DNA of 54,306 nucleotides from a virus. The notes under the pieces are model-generated. The model saw only the letters and a list, made by a program, of their open reading frames with translations. It did no database searches and had not been told where the DNA came from. Below are positions 20,335-28,557 of the stretch, piece by piece. The stretch covers positions 1 to 54,306 of IMG/VR virus record IMGVR_UViG_3300042673_001525. The stretch is one strand, 5' to 3'. The translations under genes and the position numbers were made by a program. Position 1 is the first letter of the stretch; every line of letters starts with the position of its first letter.

Positions 20335-21383
20335 GATTTCCTAGAATTTTTAAATTGTTGATTAGATTGGACTACTAGATTTCTTCTAACGTCCGGGAGT
20401 TCTGTTTCGTTTAGCTCTTTACCCGTTTGTGCTAATATGGTTTGTCTTTCTTTAATTGTATGTCTGGCATTTGGATCATTAAGGTCAAAAATATTACTAG
20501 CTTCTTCTTTAGATTTTGCCATAACAAAGATTTCACCAGCTTTATCTAATTTTTTACCCTCAAGTAATTTTTCTGTTCTGTTTTTATTTCTAAGTTTTTC
20601 ATTTTCTTTACGCTGAACAATCATCCATCCGTCAAACATATCATCATCTTCGAACACAGAATCTGGTGGACATTCTGGATGCTCCATAGCAGCATCATAC
20701 ATTTTGGTTAAAATGACCAGAGTTCTTTGTTCGTCCGTCCAATTTATTGTTGATCTATCAAATAGATTTTCTTTATTTGCAGACCAAAAGTTTTTCCACA
20801 CATCGCTTCTAGCTATGCTCCTAAACACACTAACATCAATTATGTTTTCTGATATAGCTAACGATAACTCATTTAATGATCTATAATCAGCATCCTCGTA
20901 GCAAGAAAAAATTTTATTATTTTCACAATCAAATATACTATTTACAAGTATATAATTATTTTTAACCGACTGAATAAATCCTTCTACCGTATATTGATCT
21001 AGTGAGTGTCTAATACTATATAATTTATTATATGAGCCAACAGTATTTAATAGTGTTCTTTTTATACTTTTAATTTTAGATGGATTTAAAAAGTTTTTAT
21101 ATAGATCTATTTTCAAATTATCTATTTGTTCCTCTAGCTTTTTAAGATTATCATCTCCTCCATAAGACCATAATCCTATATTAACTAAATAGTCTACTAT
21201 GTCTGATTCCTGGATCCATTCATTAAATTTATTTTTATCAAATTCTTCTTGAGCTAATAATTCTGCTTGATACTTTATATCCGTATTTGGATATATAAGT
21301 TTATATTTAATATTATTATATATAAATATGTAATATCCAGATAGTATTCTAGATACATACATACCAAGCAATCTTTGATCCAT
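20331..21383 (-). CDS. Hypothetical tail-assembly region protein
   Basis: 350 residues with an AGGATT Shine-Dalgarno sequence before ATG. Tyr/Ile/Asn-rich N-terminal half, Glu/Lys-rich C-terminal half with a strongly polar last 60 residues. No domain is recognised. It lies between the tail tube gene and the small pre-tape-measure genes and overlaps the next gene by 4 nt, which suggests a role in tail assembly. Confidence 0.55.
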   Translation of the reverse strand: MDQRLLGMYVSRILSGYYIFIYNNIKYKLIYPNTDIKYQAELLAQEEFDKNKFNEWIQESDIVDYLVNIGLWSYGGDDNLKKLEEQIDNLKIDLYKNFLNPSKIKSIKRTLLNTVGSYNKLYSIRHSLDQYTVEGFIQSVKNNYILVNSIFDCENNKIFSCYEDADYRSLNELSLAISENIIDVSVFRSIARSDVWKNFWSANKENLFDRSTINWTDEQRTLVILTKMYDAAMEHPECPPDSVFEDDDMFDGWMIVQRKENEKLRNKNRTEKLLEGKKLDKAGEIFVMAKSKEEASNIFDLNDPNARHTIKERQTILAQTGKELNETELPDVRRNLVVQSNQQFKNSRKS

Positions 21384-21422
21384 AATCCTATGTATTAATC
21401 CGTTATCCGATTATTGACTAAA

Positions 21423-22535
21423 CTAAGCTGGAGTATATGTACTATTAGCAAGACTAGCGTAGAAACCGGCATCTGAGCCAGAATGTGCAACAACAAAGTC
21501 ATTAAAAGTACTATAACTATAAGTTACGCTAACATTACCACCGCCGGTGTCTCCACCAGTGTAATTAACACTTGTTAACTTATTCTTTGTGCCAAGATAA
21601 ATTCTTGTACCTTCGCAACTCTCAATAAAGATAGTTTCGTCAACAAGATTATGACGAGCATTGCACTGTGCGGTGTTTGTTGGGGCCACAGTGGTGCCTG
21701 TCAAGCCTAGGTAGTAACCGTCTTCTGTAGCATTAATCATATCCCCAGTAATAGCAGCAACTTCGAATTCGCAAGTAACTTCGACTGGGAATGTAACATA
21801 ACGATGATAAGGAGCGTATGTGCCTAGTTCGTTGATTGCTTCACGACCAAAATCACAACTTACTGTGATATTTTGTAAATGTGCAGCAAAACCACTACCG
21901 TTACCTATAGCGTTGTTTGTACCACTACTACTAATACCAGGAATTTGTGTTGGAAAACGACAGGCACTCATGTTGAGATACTTTCTACGACCAACACCAC
22001 TTGCAGATTCGGGTTCGTCTGTGTTATCAAACGCACCAGATGAAGTAGTTCCCCAAACCTTGTTATTGCCCACTAGTGTCACATCTTCTGTAAAATTACC
22101 ATCCACAGGAAAAGTATAACTAACACTACTAACATACATACCAGAGCATACTAGATCAGTAAAAGATGTTCCACTAGCACTAATGTTGGTGTCTGGGAAA
22201 ATGGATAATCTCATATCTGTACGAGCATTTTGACGGCCAGGAATGGTGGGATTAGAAGCAACTAATCCAGCGCCCACACTAGAGCCAGTTTCTGTAGCTA
22301 AGGTATAGATTAATGGATAACCGTCTAATACTTTATTAAGAGTAACCTCAATATCTGGTACTTCTTCAACGTTTTGATAAATAGCAAGTTGACCCATTTC
22401 GAATACTTGCTCTAGATTAAAATTAGTAGTAATTCCTAATGTTTGAAGGCCGTGAATAGGAGTTTGGGTAGCAGCATTAGCAGCGGGGCCTACTTTAACT
22501 TGTTGAATTGCGTAGTAAATACGATTATTAGCCAT
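21423..22535 (-). CDS. Major tail tube protein
   Basis: 370 residues, with a GGAGATTAATT ribosome-binding site. The protein is rich in Gly, Thr, Ser, Ala and Val and has few charges (GLQTLGITTNFNLEQVFEMGQL, VEEVPDIEVTLNKVLDGYP), which is the beta-rich profile of tail tube proteins. Its codon choice uses more C/G endings than its neighbours, as in the capsid gene, in line with high expression. Position after the neck genes and before the tape measure fits a tube protein. No tail sheath gene is next to it. Confidence 0.7.
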   Translation of the reverse strand: MANNRIYYAIQQVKVGPAANAATQTPIHGLQTLGITTNFNLEQVFEMGQLAIYQNVEEVPDIEVTLNKVLDGYPLIYTLATETGSSVGAGLVASNPTIPGRQNARTDMRLSIFPDTNISASGTSFTDLVCSGMYVSSVSYTFPVDGNFTEDVTLVGNNKVWGTTSSGAFDNTDEPESASGVGRRKYLNMSACRFPTQIPGISSSGTNNAIGNGSGFAAHLQNITVSCDFGREAINELGTYAPYHRYVTFPVEVTCEFEVAAITGDMINATEDGYYLGLTGTTVAPTNTAQCNARHNLVDETIFIESCEGTRIYLGTKNKLTSVNYTGGDTGGGNVSVTYSYSTFNDFVVAHSGSDAGFYASLANSTYTPA

Positions 22536-22600
22536 AATTAATCTCCATTTAAACTATATGTATTTTCGGGCTATGTTCTTATACACCCAATTTTTTAAAA

Positions 22601-23554
22601 TCATGTAGAAATTATTTCCAGAGTTAGTCTAGCTGCTCCTTGATGCAAATTGATATGTTTAGAGTCTAATTCTATCAAATTAATATTTTTAATAAAACAT
22701 TTTCTCCAAGAATATTGAGATATTAAGTCTGGATACATTAAAGCATTATTTTTAATATCTCCATTATAATCTAGAGGAAAATCATCATTTTGACTAACGC
22801 TATTCGTATCAAATAAAGATAAAGTACTATCTTGTTGGAGTCGGATTATATCTAATAACTTATTTCGATCATTTTTATTTTCGCTTAAAATATATAGCAC
22901 TATATCTTGTTCTAGCCATAAAAGACTATTGCCTAGTTCATACGGTCTTGATCTAGATGATGGAATACTCTCTATTATTATACATGGGAGTTGTATTCTG
23001 TGGTAGGAGCCTATAGACCACTCTCCTGATTCATTCTGATTTATATCCAAATTACCAGTATTAAAAGAGCTATATTGTATAAGATTAAACCAGGGTGATT
23101 CTGATGATCTTAGTACTTGCACAAATCTATAGCTATAATCTAATTCTACATTAGCGTTTTTAGATATAGGAGTATAGAATATTATTCTGCCATTTGGATA
23201 GTCTACAAAAAAATTATTATTTTTATTTACAACCGATCCATTCACTAGAACACTACCTATAGAGATAGGACTAGTAGAGTTGTAAAAAGAACCAGTTTCC
23301 CAAACCCAATCCTTTCTGATACTTTGCCAAACAGAACCATCTGGATAAGATGGGTCTTCTACGTGACGAAGCTTATAGTGGTTATTGGTTCCGTATAGTG
23401 TTTCTTGAGGTTTAACAACATCAAACCAAGATCCTATCTTGAGAAAAGACCAGTCTAAATACATTTTAAAATTAGCTTCTAAAATATTAAGCAGTAGGTC
23501 TTGCGATATATTGTCTACTCCCTTAAAACAACTATTAAAATCGCAACTACTCAT
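22601..23554 (-). CDS. Putative head-tail completion or tail terminator protein
   Basis: 317 residues starting within the overlap with the upstream gene. Contains beta-rich segments (PNGRIIFYTPI, VELDYSYRFVQVLRS) and an 'ITLEIIST'-like C-terminal strand (RLTLEIIST). No known family is certain. It lies between neck genes and the tail tube gene, so a tail terminator or completion protein is the most likely role, by position. Confidence 0.55.
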   Translation of the reverse strand: MSSCDFNSCFKGVDNISQDLLLNILEANFKMYLDWSFLKIGSWFDVVKPQETLYGTNNHYKLRHVEDPSYPDGSVWQSIRKDWVWETGSFYNSTSPISIGSVLVNGSVVNKNNNFFVDYPNGRIIFYTPISKNANVELDYSYRFVQVLRSSESPWFNLIQYSSFNTGNLDINQNESGEWSIGSYHRIQLPCIIIESIPSSRSRPYELGNSLLWLEQDIVLYILSENKNDRNKLLDIIRLQQDSTLSLFDTNSVSQNDDFPLDYNGDIKNNALMYPDLISQYSWRKCFIKNINLIELDSKHINLHQGAARLTLEIIST

Positions 23555-24186
23555 GATAAACTCTTTTCTAAGGTAGAATATATTTGGTCTTTAACAGAGT
23601 CTAGGCTTCTTGTGATCCAGTTATCTGCTTCTGTGCCGCTATAAGTGGCGGGCACTCTCCAAGATCTATTGGATGGCGTCATAACAGCAAATCCAGTTCT
23701 AGAGTTTCTATTATTACCAAACAATACTTCATAATTACTAACTAATGTTTTATTACCTTCTAATAATAGCCATCTTAACCAAGGTAAGGAATATCCTCTT
23801 TCATTATCGGTTACAAAACTAAATTCCTGATATAGCACGTCACTAAAATCAGCTTTTATCATGTTAATACTAAAAAAACTTTTAATTTGGTTATTATTAA
23901 TAAATGGTTTATTATATGTTATTTGCATATTGGTAATCCAATAGTTTAATAAGTTATTAACTTTAGTGTTAGCATCTGGAATACCAAGCTCATATCTTAA
24001 TTGACCGGCTAATAAAGCGTTATATTCTGGAGCATTTAATATACTATTTTGTACAATTAAAGGGATTTCTTGTTTTAATTTGGAATAGGCATCTTTCATT
24101 AAATTTTCCACCGCTGGCAATAAAGCGTCAAGAATTCTATTATAGATATCTTGATTAGACTCTAATAGTTTAAGAGATATATTCAT
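23551..24186 (-). CDS. Putative neck/tail completion protein
   Basis: 211 residues. An N-terminal helical region (LLESNQDIYNRILDALLPAVENLMKDAY) is followed by a segment with NERGYSLPWLRWLLLEGNKTLVSNYEVLFG and a C-terminal helix. This order resembles HK97 gp10-type or 'virion morphogenesis' neck proteins, which often carry a PWxxWLLxxG-like stretch. No clear Shine-Dalgarno sequence is seen. It overlaps the following gene by 4 nt. Confidence 0.55.
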   Translation of the reverse strand: MNISLKLLESNQDIYNRILDALLPAVENLMKDAYSKLKQEIPLIVQNSILNAPEYNALLAGQLRYELGIPDANTKVNNLLNYWITNMQITYNKPFINNNQIKSFFSINMIKADFSDVLYQEFSFVTDNERGYSLPWLRWLLLEGNKTLVSNYEVLFGNNRNSRTGFAVMTPSNRSWRVPATYSGTEADNWITRSLDSVKDQIYSTLEKSLS

Positions 24187-24206
24187 TTTTATATTTTGTT
24201 AAAAAC

Positions 24207-24893
24207 TTATAGTGTTGGGGTCGGGGTTGGTGTTAATGTGGGCGTGACACTAACGGTCGGTGTTATAGTTGGCGTAGCTGTTGGAGTAATAGTTGAGGTG
24301 GGAGTAATTGTTCTGGTCAACGATATTGTTGGAGTAGGGGTAGCAGCCGTAGGACTAGGTAGTGGTGTTTTTCTAGGCTCAGAATTAACTCCTATCTTTT
24401 CCCACATGCAAAATAAATAATTATTATCACCAAGTCCAGCAGGATTGGGTTCTCCGTAGAGTCTAAAAACAGGATTAGATCCTTCAGTATTATAAATAAC
24501 CGTTATATCTTTACATTGCTTGATAGAAGATAAATAAGTCTTATCACATATAGTTTGAATAAAACCTTCTGGATTATTAATATTAGGAGGAGGATTAATC
24601 CATTTTTTATAATCCCATATAATAGCTAAATAACCAGTAGAAGACGTTATTTCTCCATAGAAACCTATGCCATTACAATAAGGACAAATTTTACCAAGAC
24701 TAAAAACAATGGGACCCCCAGCTTTATATTTACCAGAGGATTTTTTTAAGCTTACATCATAAATACAATTAGGACATATTATTTTTTTACTAATACCAAA
24801 ATTAAATTCACACTCTGTGCTGAGGCCAGAGCTAGCCAATAACATGTCCATTTGATTTTTGTAGACAGTTTGTAACTTATTAAAGTCTACCAT
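24207..24893 (-). CDS. Zinc-finger neck-region protein with a Pro-Thr repeat tail
   Basis: 228 residues, with AGGATTTTAT before ATG. Two Cys pairs (CPNC near residue 39 and CPYCNGIG near residue 71) form a DnaJ-like zinc-binding pattern. The C-terminal 45 residues are a degenerate Pro-Thr/Val-Thr array (TPTPT, TITPT units) encoded by a simple GT-rich repeat. Such tails can be flexible linkers or change length by slippage. The position suggests a virion head-tail or accessory structural protein; the function is unknown. Confidence 0.55.
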   Translation of the reverse strand: MVDFNKLQTVYKNQMDMLLASSGLSTECEFNFGISKKIICPNCIYDVSLKKSSGKYKAGGPIVFSLGKICPYCNGIGFYGEITSSTGYLAIIWDYKKWINPPPNINNPEGFIQTICDKTYLSSIKQCKDITVIYNTEGSNPVFRLYGEPNPAGLGDNNYLFCMWEKIGVNSEPRKTPLPSPTAATPTPTISLTRTITPTSTITPTATPTITPTVSVTPTLTPTPTPTL

Positions 24894-24901
24894 ATAAAAT
24901 C

Positions 24902-25438
24902 CTATGAATAAAAGTCATTACTATTAGTGCTTCTAAAAGATCCTCTTAATAAATATCTTGGATCAAAATTATTACCCACAAAAGGACTAAGCACAGCACT
25001 AACAGCAGTAGCATTACCTATATTATGATCTAAGATCAATTGCTCGTAGAGTTTGCACGGCCCTTGGTCTTGGTCTAGTATCATTTTATATCCTGCTATA
25101 TTACCACTAATACTTAAATTAGCAGACCCTAAAGCTGTTTTAATGCCTTCTAGAGCGGCTTTGGTTCTGAATGTACTTTGATCTAAAATACATGCACTTT
25201 TCAAAGCTATCAAACCAATAAAATCAACATCTCTAGAATTAGGATCGCTAGGATCAGGAGATATAGTTTGATTAACAATATTGATAGTATAATTAGTAGT
25301 TAAGTTAGCATCTTTGGCCACATACTGAGCAGCAACTGTGGCTAGTTGCTGTATTCTATCATCAGAGTATGTTGGAATAGTTTCTAAGTCATTGATCAAA
25401 GTTCTTACAATAATAGGAATTTCAATTTGCCAGTACAT
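24902..25438 (-). CDS. Putative head-tail connector protein
   Basis: 178 residues, AAAGGGACAAT Shine-Dalgarno sequence before ATG. The N-terminal half is helical (DDRIQQLATVAAQYVAKDANL), followed by DVDFIGLIALKSACILDQSTFRTKAALEGIK, the pattern of gp6/neck-type connector proteins. First gene after the terminator that follows the capsid gene, which is the expected place for a connector. Confidence 0.55.
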   Translation of the reverse strand: MYWQIEIPIIVRTLINDLETIPTYSDDRIQQLATVAAQYVAKDANLTTNYTINIVNQTISPDPSDPNSRDVDFIGLIALKSACILDQSTFRTKAALEGIKTALGSANLSISGNIAGYKMILDQDQGPCKLYEQLILDHNIGNATAVSAVLSPFVGNNFDPRYLLRGSFRSTNSNDFYS

Positions 25439-25488
25439 ATTGTCCCTTTATTTTAATAAAAAAGATATCTATTAGTTATAATACACCT

Positions 25489-25520
25489 AAAAAAAAAGGC
25501 CGGCGACAAGCGCCAGCCTT
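25489..25520 (-). terminator. Rho-independent terminator after the major capsid gene
   Basis: On the minus strand AAGGCTGGCG (25520-25511) pairs with CGCCGGCCTT (25505-25496) over 10 bp with a 5-nt loop and is followed by seven U residues. It lies 26 nt after the capsid stop codon and would separate the abundant capsid mRNA from the neck genes. Confidence 0.92.
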
Positions 25521-25545
25521 CTTTTCTAAGAGCATTAAAAACCGA

Positions 25546-26550
25546 TCAGAGAGAACCAAGTAGAACTCTACGATTATCAAGAACAGCAAAACCCTGTTCA
25601 GCCCAACCATAGAAGCCAGCTCGCTTTTGGCGATGTAGTGTATCGTCCTCGAAGATTTGAACTTCTTGACGCACTGGCATAATGAAACTATCTCTCTTGC
25701 GAAGATCAAGACCAACGACTAGTTCAACGTCAGTAGCTGGAAGGCTAGCATTTAGAACGTTTTCATAGAATAGTTGATATTGTTGATCTTCACCAAGCTC
25801 ATCAAGATCGTGTAGATTGACGCCGAATACTCTGTTAAGAGTACCATCAGCAGCAACATAGATCTCACGACGAGTGATTTCATCAACTTGATCAACACCC
25901 CAGTTGCGAATGTCTTCCATAGCTTCTGGACTAACATAAAGATCAGTTAATAAACCACGGTTGTTACTAGCGCTGTTACCACCACCATTTCTGCGCATAA
26001 CAGTCTTCATAAGACTAACTAAACGCTTGGTGAATTGACCAGCATCAGCATCACTATCGTATACTACGATGTTGCGATCAACACCAGCAGCTAATAGTGT
26101 GTGCCAACCATCGTCATTCATCTTCTTGACAAATTGAGCTTCGAGAACTTCCATAGCACGACCAACAACGTCCCAACGGGCGTCACGAGCATACTTTAGA
26201 AGATAATCAATACTAGCGCCAATGTCATAGGTTGGAACCATGACATAATCGCCTTCAACATGACGCTGTGGAATATAACCATGATTTGGAATGGTATAAG
26301 CCACAAAGTCTTTTTCAGTACCTGGAGCAAGAAAGTCTAGTGGAAATTCTGGAGTAGCACTTTGAGCTAATACGATTGGCTCAAAAATACCATCAAGAAT
26401 ATCACCATTTAGAACACCTTGACGAAGAGGAAGTTCTAGGGCCTTAGCAAACTCTGCATTAGCACCTAAAGCTACTTCCTTATTTAGCGAACCAGAACGA
26501 ACAAGAAGATCTGTTAATTCTGGAGTTGCTTCAAAACGTTTATTGGCCAT
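25546..26550 (-). CDS. Major capsid protein (HK97-fold type)
   Basis: 334 residues from the ATG at 26550 (MANKRFEATPEL). I prefer this start to the one 18 nt upstream because GGGAGAAAAAT gives a well-spaced Shine-Dalgarno sequence. The protein has the usual layout of a phage capsid subunit: an N-terminal helical arm, a long central helix (GRAMEVLEAQFVKKMNDDGW), a DLYVSPEAMEDIRNW segment and a C-terminal 'QEVQIFEDDTLHRQKRAGFYGWAEQG' strand region. Codons are enriched in C-ending forms relative to neighbours, as for a highly expressed gene. It lies after the protease-scaffold and decoration-like genes and is followed by a strong terminator. Confidence 0.88.
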   Translation of the reverse strand: MANKRFEATPELTDLLVRSGSLNKEVALGANAEFAKALELPLRQGVLNGDILDGIFEPIVLAQSATPEFPLDFLAPGTEKDFVAYTIPNHGYIPQRHVEGDYVMVPTYDIGASIDYLLKYARDARWDVVGRAMEVLEAQFVKKMNDDGWHTLLAAGVDRNIVVYDSDADAGQFTKRLVSLMKTVMRRNGGGNSASNNRGLLTDLYVSPEAMEDIRNWGVDQVDEITRREIYVAADGTLNRVFGVNLHDLDELGEDQQYQLFYENVLNASLPATDVELVVGLDLRKRDSFIMPVRQEVQIFEDDTLHRQKRAGFYGWAEQGFAVLDNRRVLLGSL

Positions 26551-26564
26551 ATTTTTCTCCCTTA

Positions 26565-27014
26565 TCATGTTATATTAATGTCTACTTTTACATAACCATC
26601 TGCATCTAGAGTGCTGAGGAATCTACCAACCTTAGTACTATTTGTACTTGTTATTGTGAGAACTCCATTAACACCATAGTAAGCATCGGCACCGATTGTT
26701 GGAGTACCACTAACTACGTTAGTAACCACTTGGCCTTGACGTAGTAATGTTACTTTACTGCCAATCTGAACTTCATCTTTATGCCAGTTGATGTGCTGTC
26801 TTGTTAGATCAAGATCAACAACATCATTTAGCAATAAGCCAGCGGGCTTGGTGCCGGATTGATTAGCGGCATATTCTACAACAGCGTTAGCATCATCCAT
26901 ACTAACTCCGCTGCCACCACTAACATGCACAACTATACCACCACGTTCACCTGTTTCGTTCATGAAGAACGAGATATCTGTATATGCTTCGATACGATCT
27001 GGTTTTAAAGCCAT
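26565..27014 (-). CDS. Putative capsid decoration or head-stabilising protein
   Basis: 149 residues from ATG at 27014, with GGGAGAGTGAAC as ribosome-binding site; the in-frame GTG at 27020 is too close to that site. The gene starts 3 nt after the stop of the protease-scaffold gene. The sequence is beta-rich, small and low in Cys/Trp (VVHVSGGSGVSMDDANAVV, GVLTITSTNSTKVGRFLS). The position directly before the capsid gene matches lambda gpD-like or other decoration proteins. The assignment is positional. Confidence 0.6.
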   Translation of the reverse strand: MALKPDRIEAYTDISFFMNETGERGGIVVHVSGGSGVSMDDANAVVEYAANQSGTKPAGLLLNDVVDLDLTRQHINWHKDEVQIGSKVTLLRQGQVVTNVVSGTPTIGADAYYGVNGVLTITSTNSTKVGRFLSTLDADGYVKVDINIT

Positions 27015-27016
27015 GT

Positions 27017-27691
27017 TCACTCTCCCTTATTTAGTTTTTTACCTAGTCTGTTATACACAAAATCAACTAAAGCAGCTCTTGTGTTTTCAGCTTCAGAAAC
27101 TGTTTCTTCGCTACCAACACTAAGATCAATGGTTTCTTCTGTTTCTGCTGTTTCTAAAACATCGGCAGTTTCTTCAGAAGCCTTTTTCTTCATCATCATT
27201 GCTTCTTCTTCCATTTTCTTTTTCTTCATTGGCATCATAGCAGCAAAAACTTCTGTCATGCTGTCAAAAGAAGCATCGTCAAGACCTTCAAACTTTTCAA
27301 CTGTGCTTGTAGCAAGCTCGGTTTCAAAGCCGGTTTCAAGAAGAGTTGCCATTCTTTTCATTTTCTTTTCTTTTTTCATCATTTCTGCTTCTTTGTCTTT
27401 ATAGGCAGCGAGAATTTCATTAGCAGCATCAAAATCTGCTTTCATCTTTTGCATTTCTTCGTCTTTTTTCTTCATATCTTCTGCCATCTTTTTAGCAGCT
27501 TCTTCTTTTTCGACAACAACAGTTTTGACTTCAGATAGTTCTGTTTCTGTGGCTTGGAGCTTAGCAGAAAGTTCTGCGTTCTTACTTTCTAGATCAGAAG
27601 CTAAGCTTTTTACTTCAGCAATAGCGTCTTTGCATTGAGACATAGCTTCGATTTTTTCTTTAATTTCGACAACTTCTTTTTCTAAACTCAT
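27017..27691 (-). CDS. Nested in-frame scaffold protein (internal start)
   Basis: 224 residues from the in-frame ATG at 27691, codon 281 of the protease-scaffold gene (MSLEKEVVEIKEKIEAM). It is preceded by AAAGGAGAATGAT, the best Shine-Dalgarno sequence in this part of the arm, with 6-nt spacing. The product is just the coiled-coil scaffold plus acidic tail. This layout is known in lambda C/Nu3 and herpesvirus UL26/UL26.5. The ribosome site is seen; production of the protein is inferred. Confidence 0.6.
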   Translation of the reverse strand: MSLEKEVVEIKEKIEAMSQCKDAIAEVKSLASDLESKNAELSAKLQATETELSEVKTVVVEKEEAAKKMAEDMKKKDEEMQKMKADFDAANEILAAYKDKEAEMMKKEKKMKRMATLLETGFETELATSTVEKFEGLDDASFDSMTEVFAAMMPMKKKKMEEEAMMMKKKASEETADVLETAETEETIDLSVGSEETVSEAENTRAALVDFVYNRLGKKLNKGE

Positions 27692-28531
27692 ATCATTCTC
27701 CTTTAGGTTGGCTTGATTTGAAAATACACCTATATTTTCAAAAGTATCTTTTTTTTCTTGTTGTAATTCTAGCTCGCCAATATTTTTTTGAATTTTTAGA
27801 CTATTTTGAGTAAAAATAACACTTTCTGGGTTGGCTGGTTTATCAACAAAACCCTTACCAGAGAATGTTATTTGTCTTAAAACTCTACCAATTTTATGGT
27901 CTTGATATTCACCAACACCACCATATGCTCTAAGATGTTTTGTTAAAAATGCTGTATCCTCTGCTCTGCTAAGAACTTTGTATTCTCCAGTGCTTTTATT
28001 TATTAATCCATAATCAAAACCTTTAAAAAAACATTCCATACTAACATATTTAGTTCCATTTTCAATTTCAGCAATTAATTTTTGTGATCTTTCTTTGAGG
28101 TCTGGTTCTGTATATCCTACATAAATAACAGATCCGGTTAATATATGATATTTATTAGGTAAGTTTTCTAAGGGAGTAGATTGATCTATCAAAATTCCAT
28201 CATCTGTAATAGGCCAATTAGATGTAATGTGACCCACGATAATACCTTCATTATGCTCTAAATTAGTAGGTTTATGAATTGGGGTATTTTTAGCTGCCCA
28301 AACCTCATCCTTATCAAAAATATCATCATTTTTATTCCAAGAAGTAGTAACTAATATGGATTGAGTATAGTATAAGTCTTTATCCTCCAACCCAGCTAAA
28401 GCTTTTATATCATTTATTTTTATGCAGGAATTGCTTGTAGATGGTTCTGCTAAAGAGGCGTAAGTTAAAGAAGCCTGGGCGGATAGTGCGTTTTCTAGTC
28501 CGTCATTTAATTCTGCTTCAAAAATTTTCAT
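27017..28531 (-). CDS. Prohead protease fused to scaffold
   Basis: 504 residues. Residues 1-235 look like a herpes-type prohead protease: WNKNDDIFDKDEVWAAKN, a His-containing NLEHNEGIIVGHI (about residues 92-104), GTKYVSMECFF with candidate Ser (about residue 170), and RQITFSGKGFVDKPANP. Residues 281-430 are a charged coiled coil rich in Lys/Glu/Met, typical of scaffold, followed by an acidic Thr/Glu-rich tail. Proteolytic maturation of the prohead is the inferred role. The exact catalytic residues need structural comparison. An internal start (separate entry) would release the scaffold part alone. Confidence 0.7.
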   Translation of the reverse strand: MKIFEAELNDGLENALSAQASLTYASLAEPSTSNSCIKINDIKALAGLEDKDLYYTQSILVTTSWNKNDDIFDKDEVWAAKNTPIHKPTNLEHNEGIIVGHITSNWPITDDGILIDQSTPLENLPNKYHILTGSVIYVGYTEPDLKERSQKLIAEIENGTKYVSMECFFKGFDYGLINKSTGEYKVLSRAEDTAFLTKHLRAYGGVGEYQDHKIGRVLRQITFSGKGFVDKPANPESVIFTQNSLKIQKNIGELELQQEKKDTFENIGVFSNQANLKENDMSLEKEVVEIKEKIEAMSQCKDAIAEVKSLASDLESKNAELSAKLQATETELSEVKTVVVEKEEAAKKMAEDMKKKDEEMQKMKADFDAANEILAAYKDKEAEMMKKEKKMKRMATLLETGFETELATSTVEKFEGLDDASFDSMTEVFAAMMPMKKKKMEEEAMMMKKKASEETADVLETAETEETIDLSVGSEETVSEAENTRAALVDFVYNRLGKKLNKGE

Positions 28532-28557
28532 AAATACTTTCTTTGTAAAGTGGTCTA

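Noticed and set aside
24196-24420. Plus-strand ORF of Val-Gly repeats
   Set aside because: It is the antisense reading of the Pro-Thr repeat tail of the minus-strand zinc-finger protein.
27081-27404. Plus-strand Ser/Phe-rich ORF opposite the scaffold
   Set aside because: Antisense shadow of the Lys/Glu-rich coiled coil.
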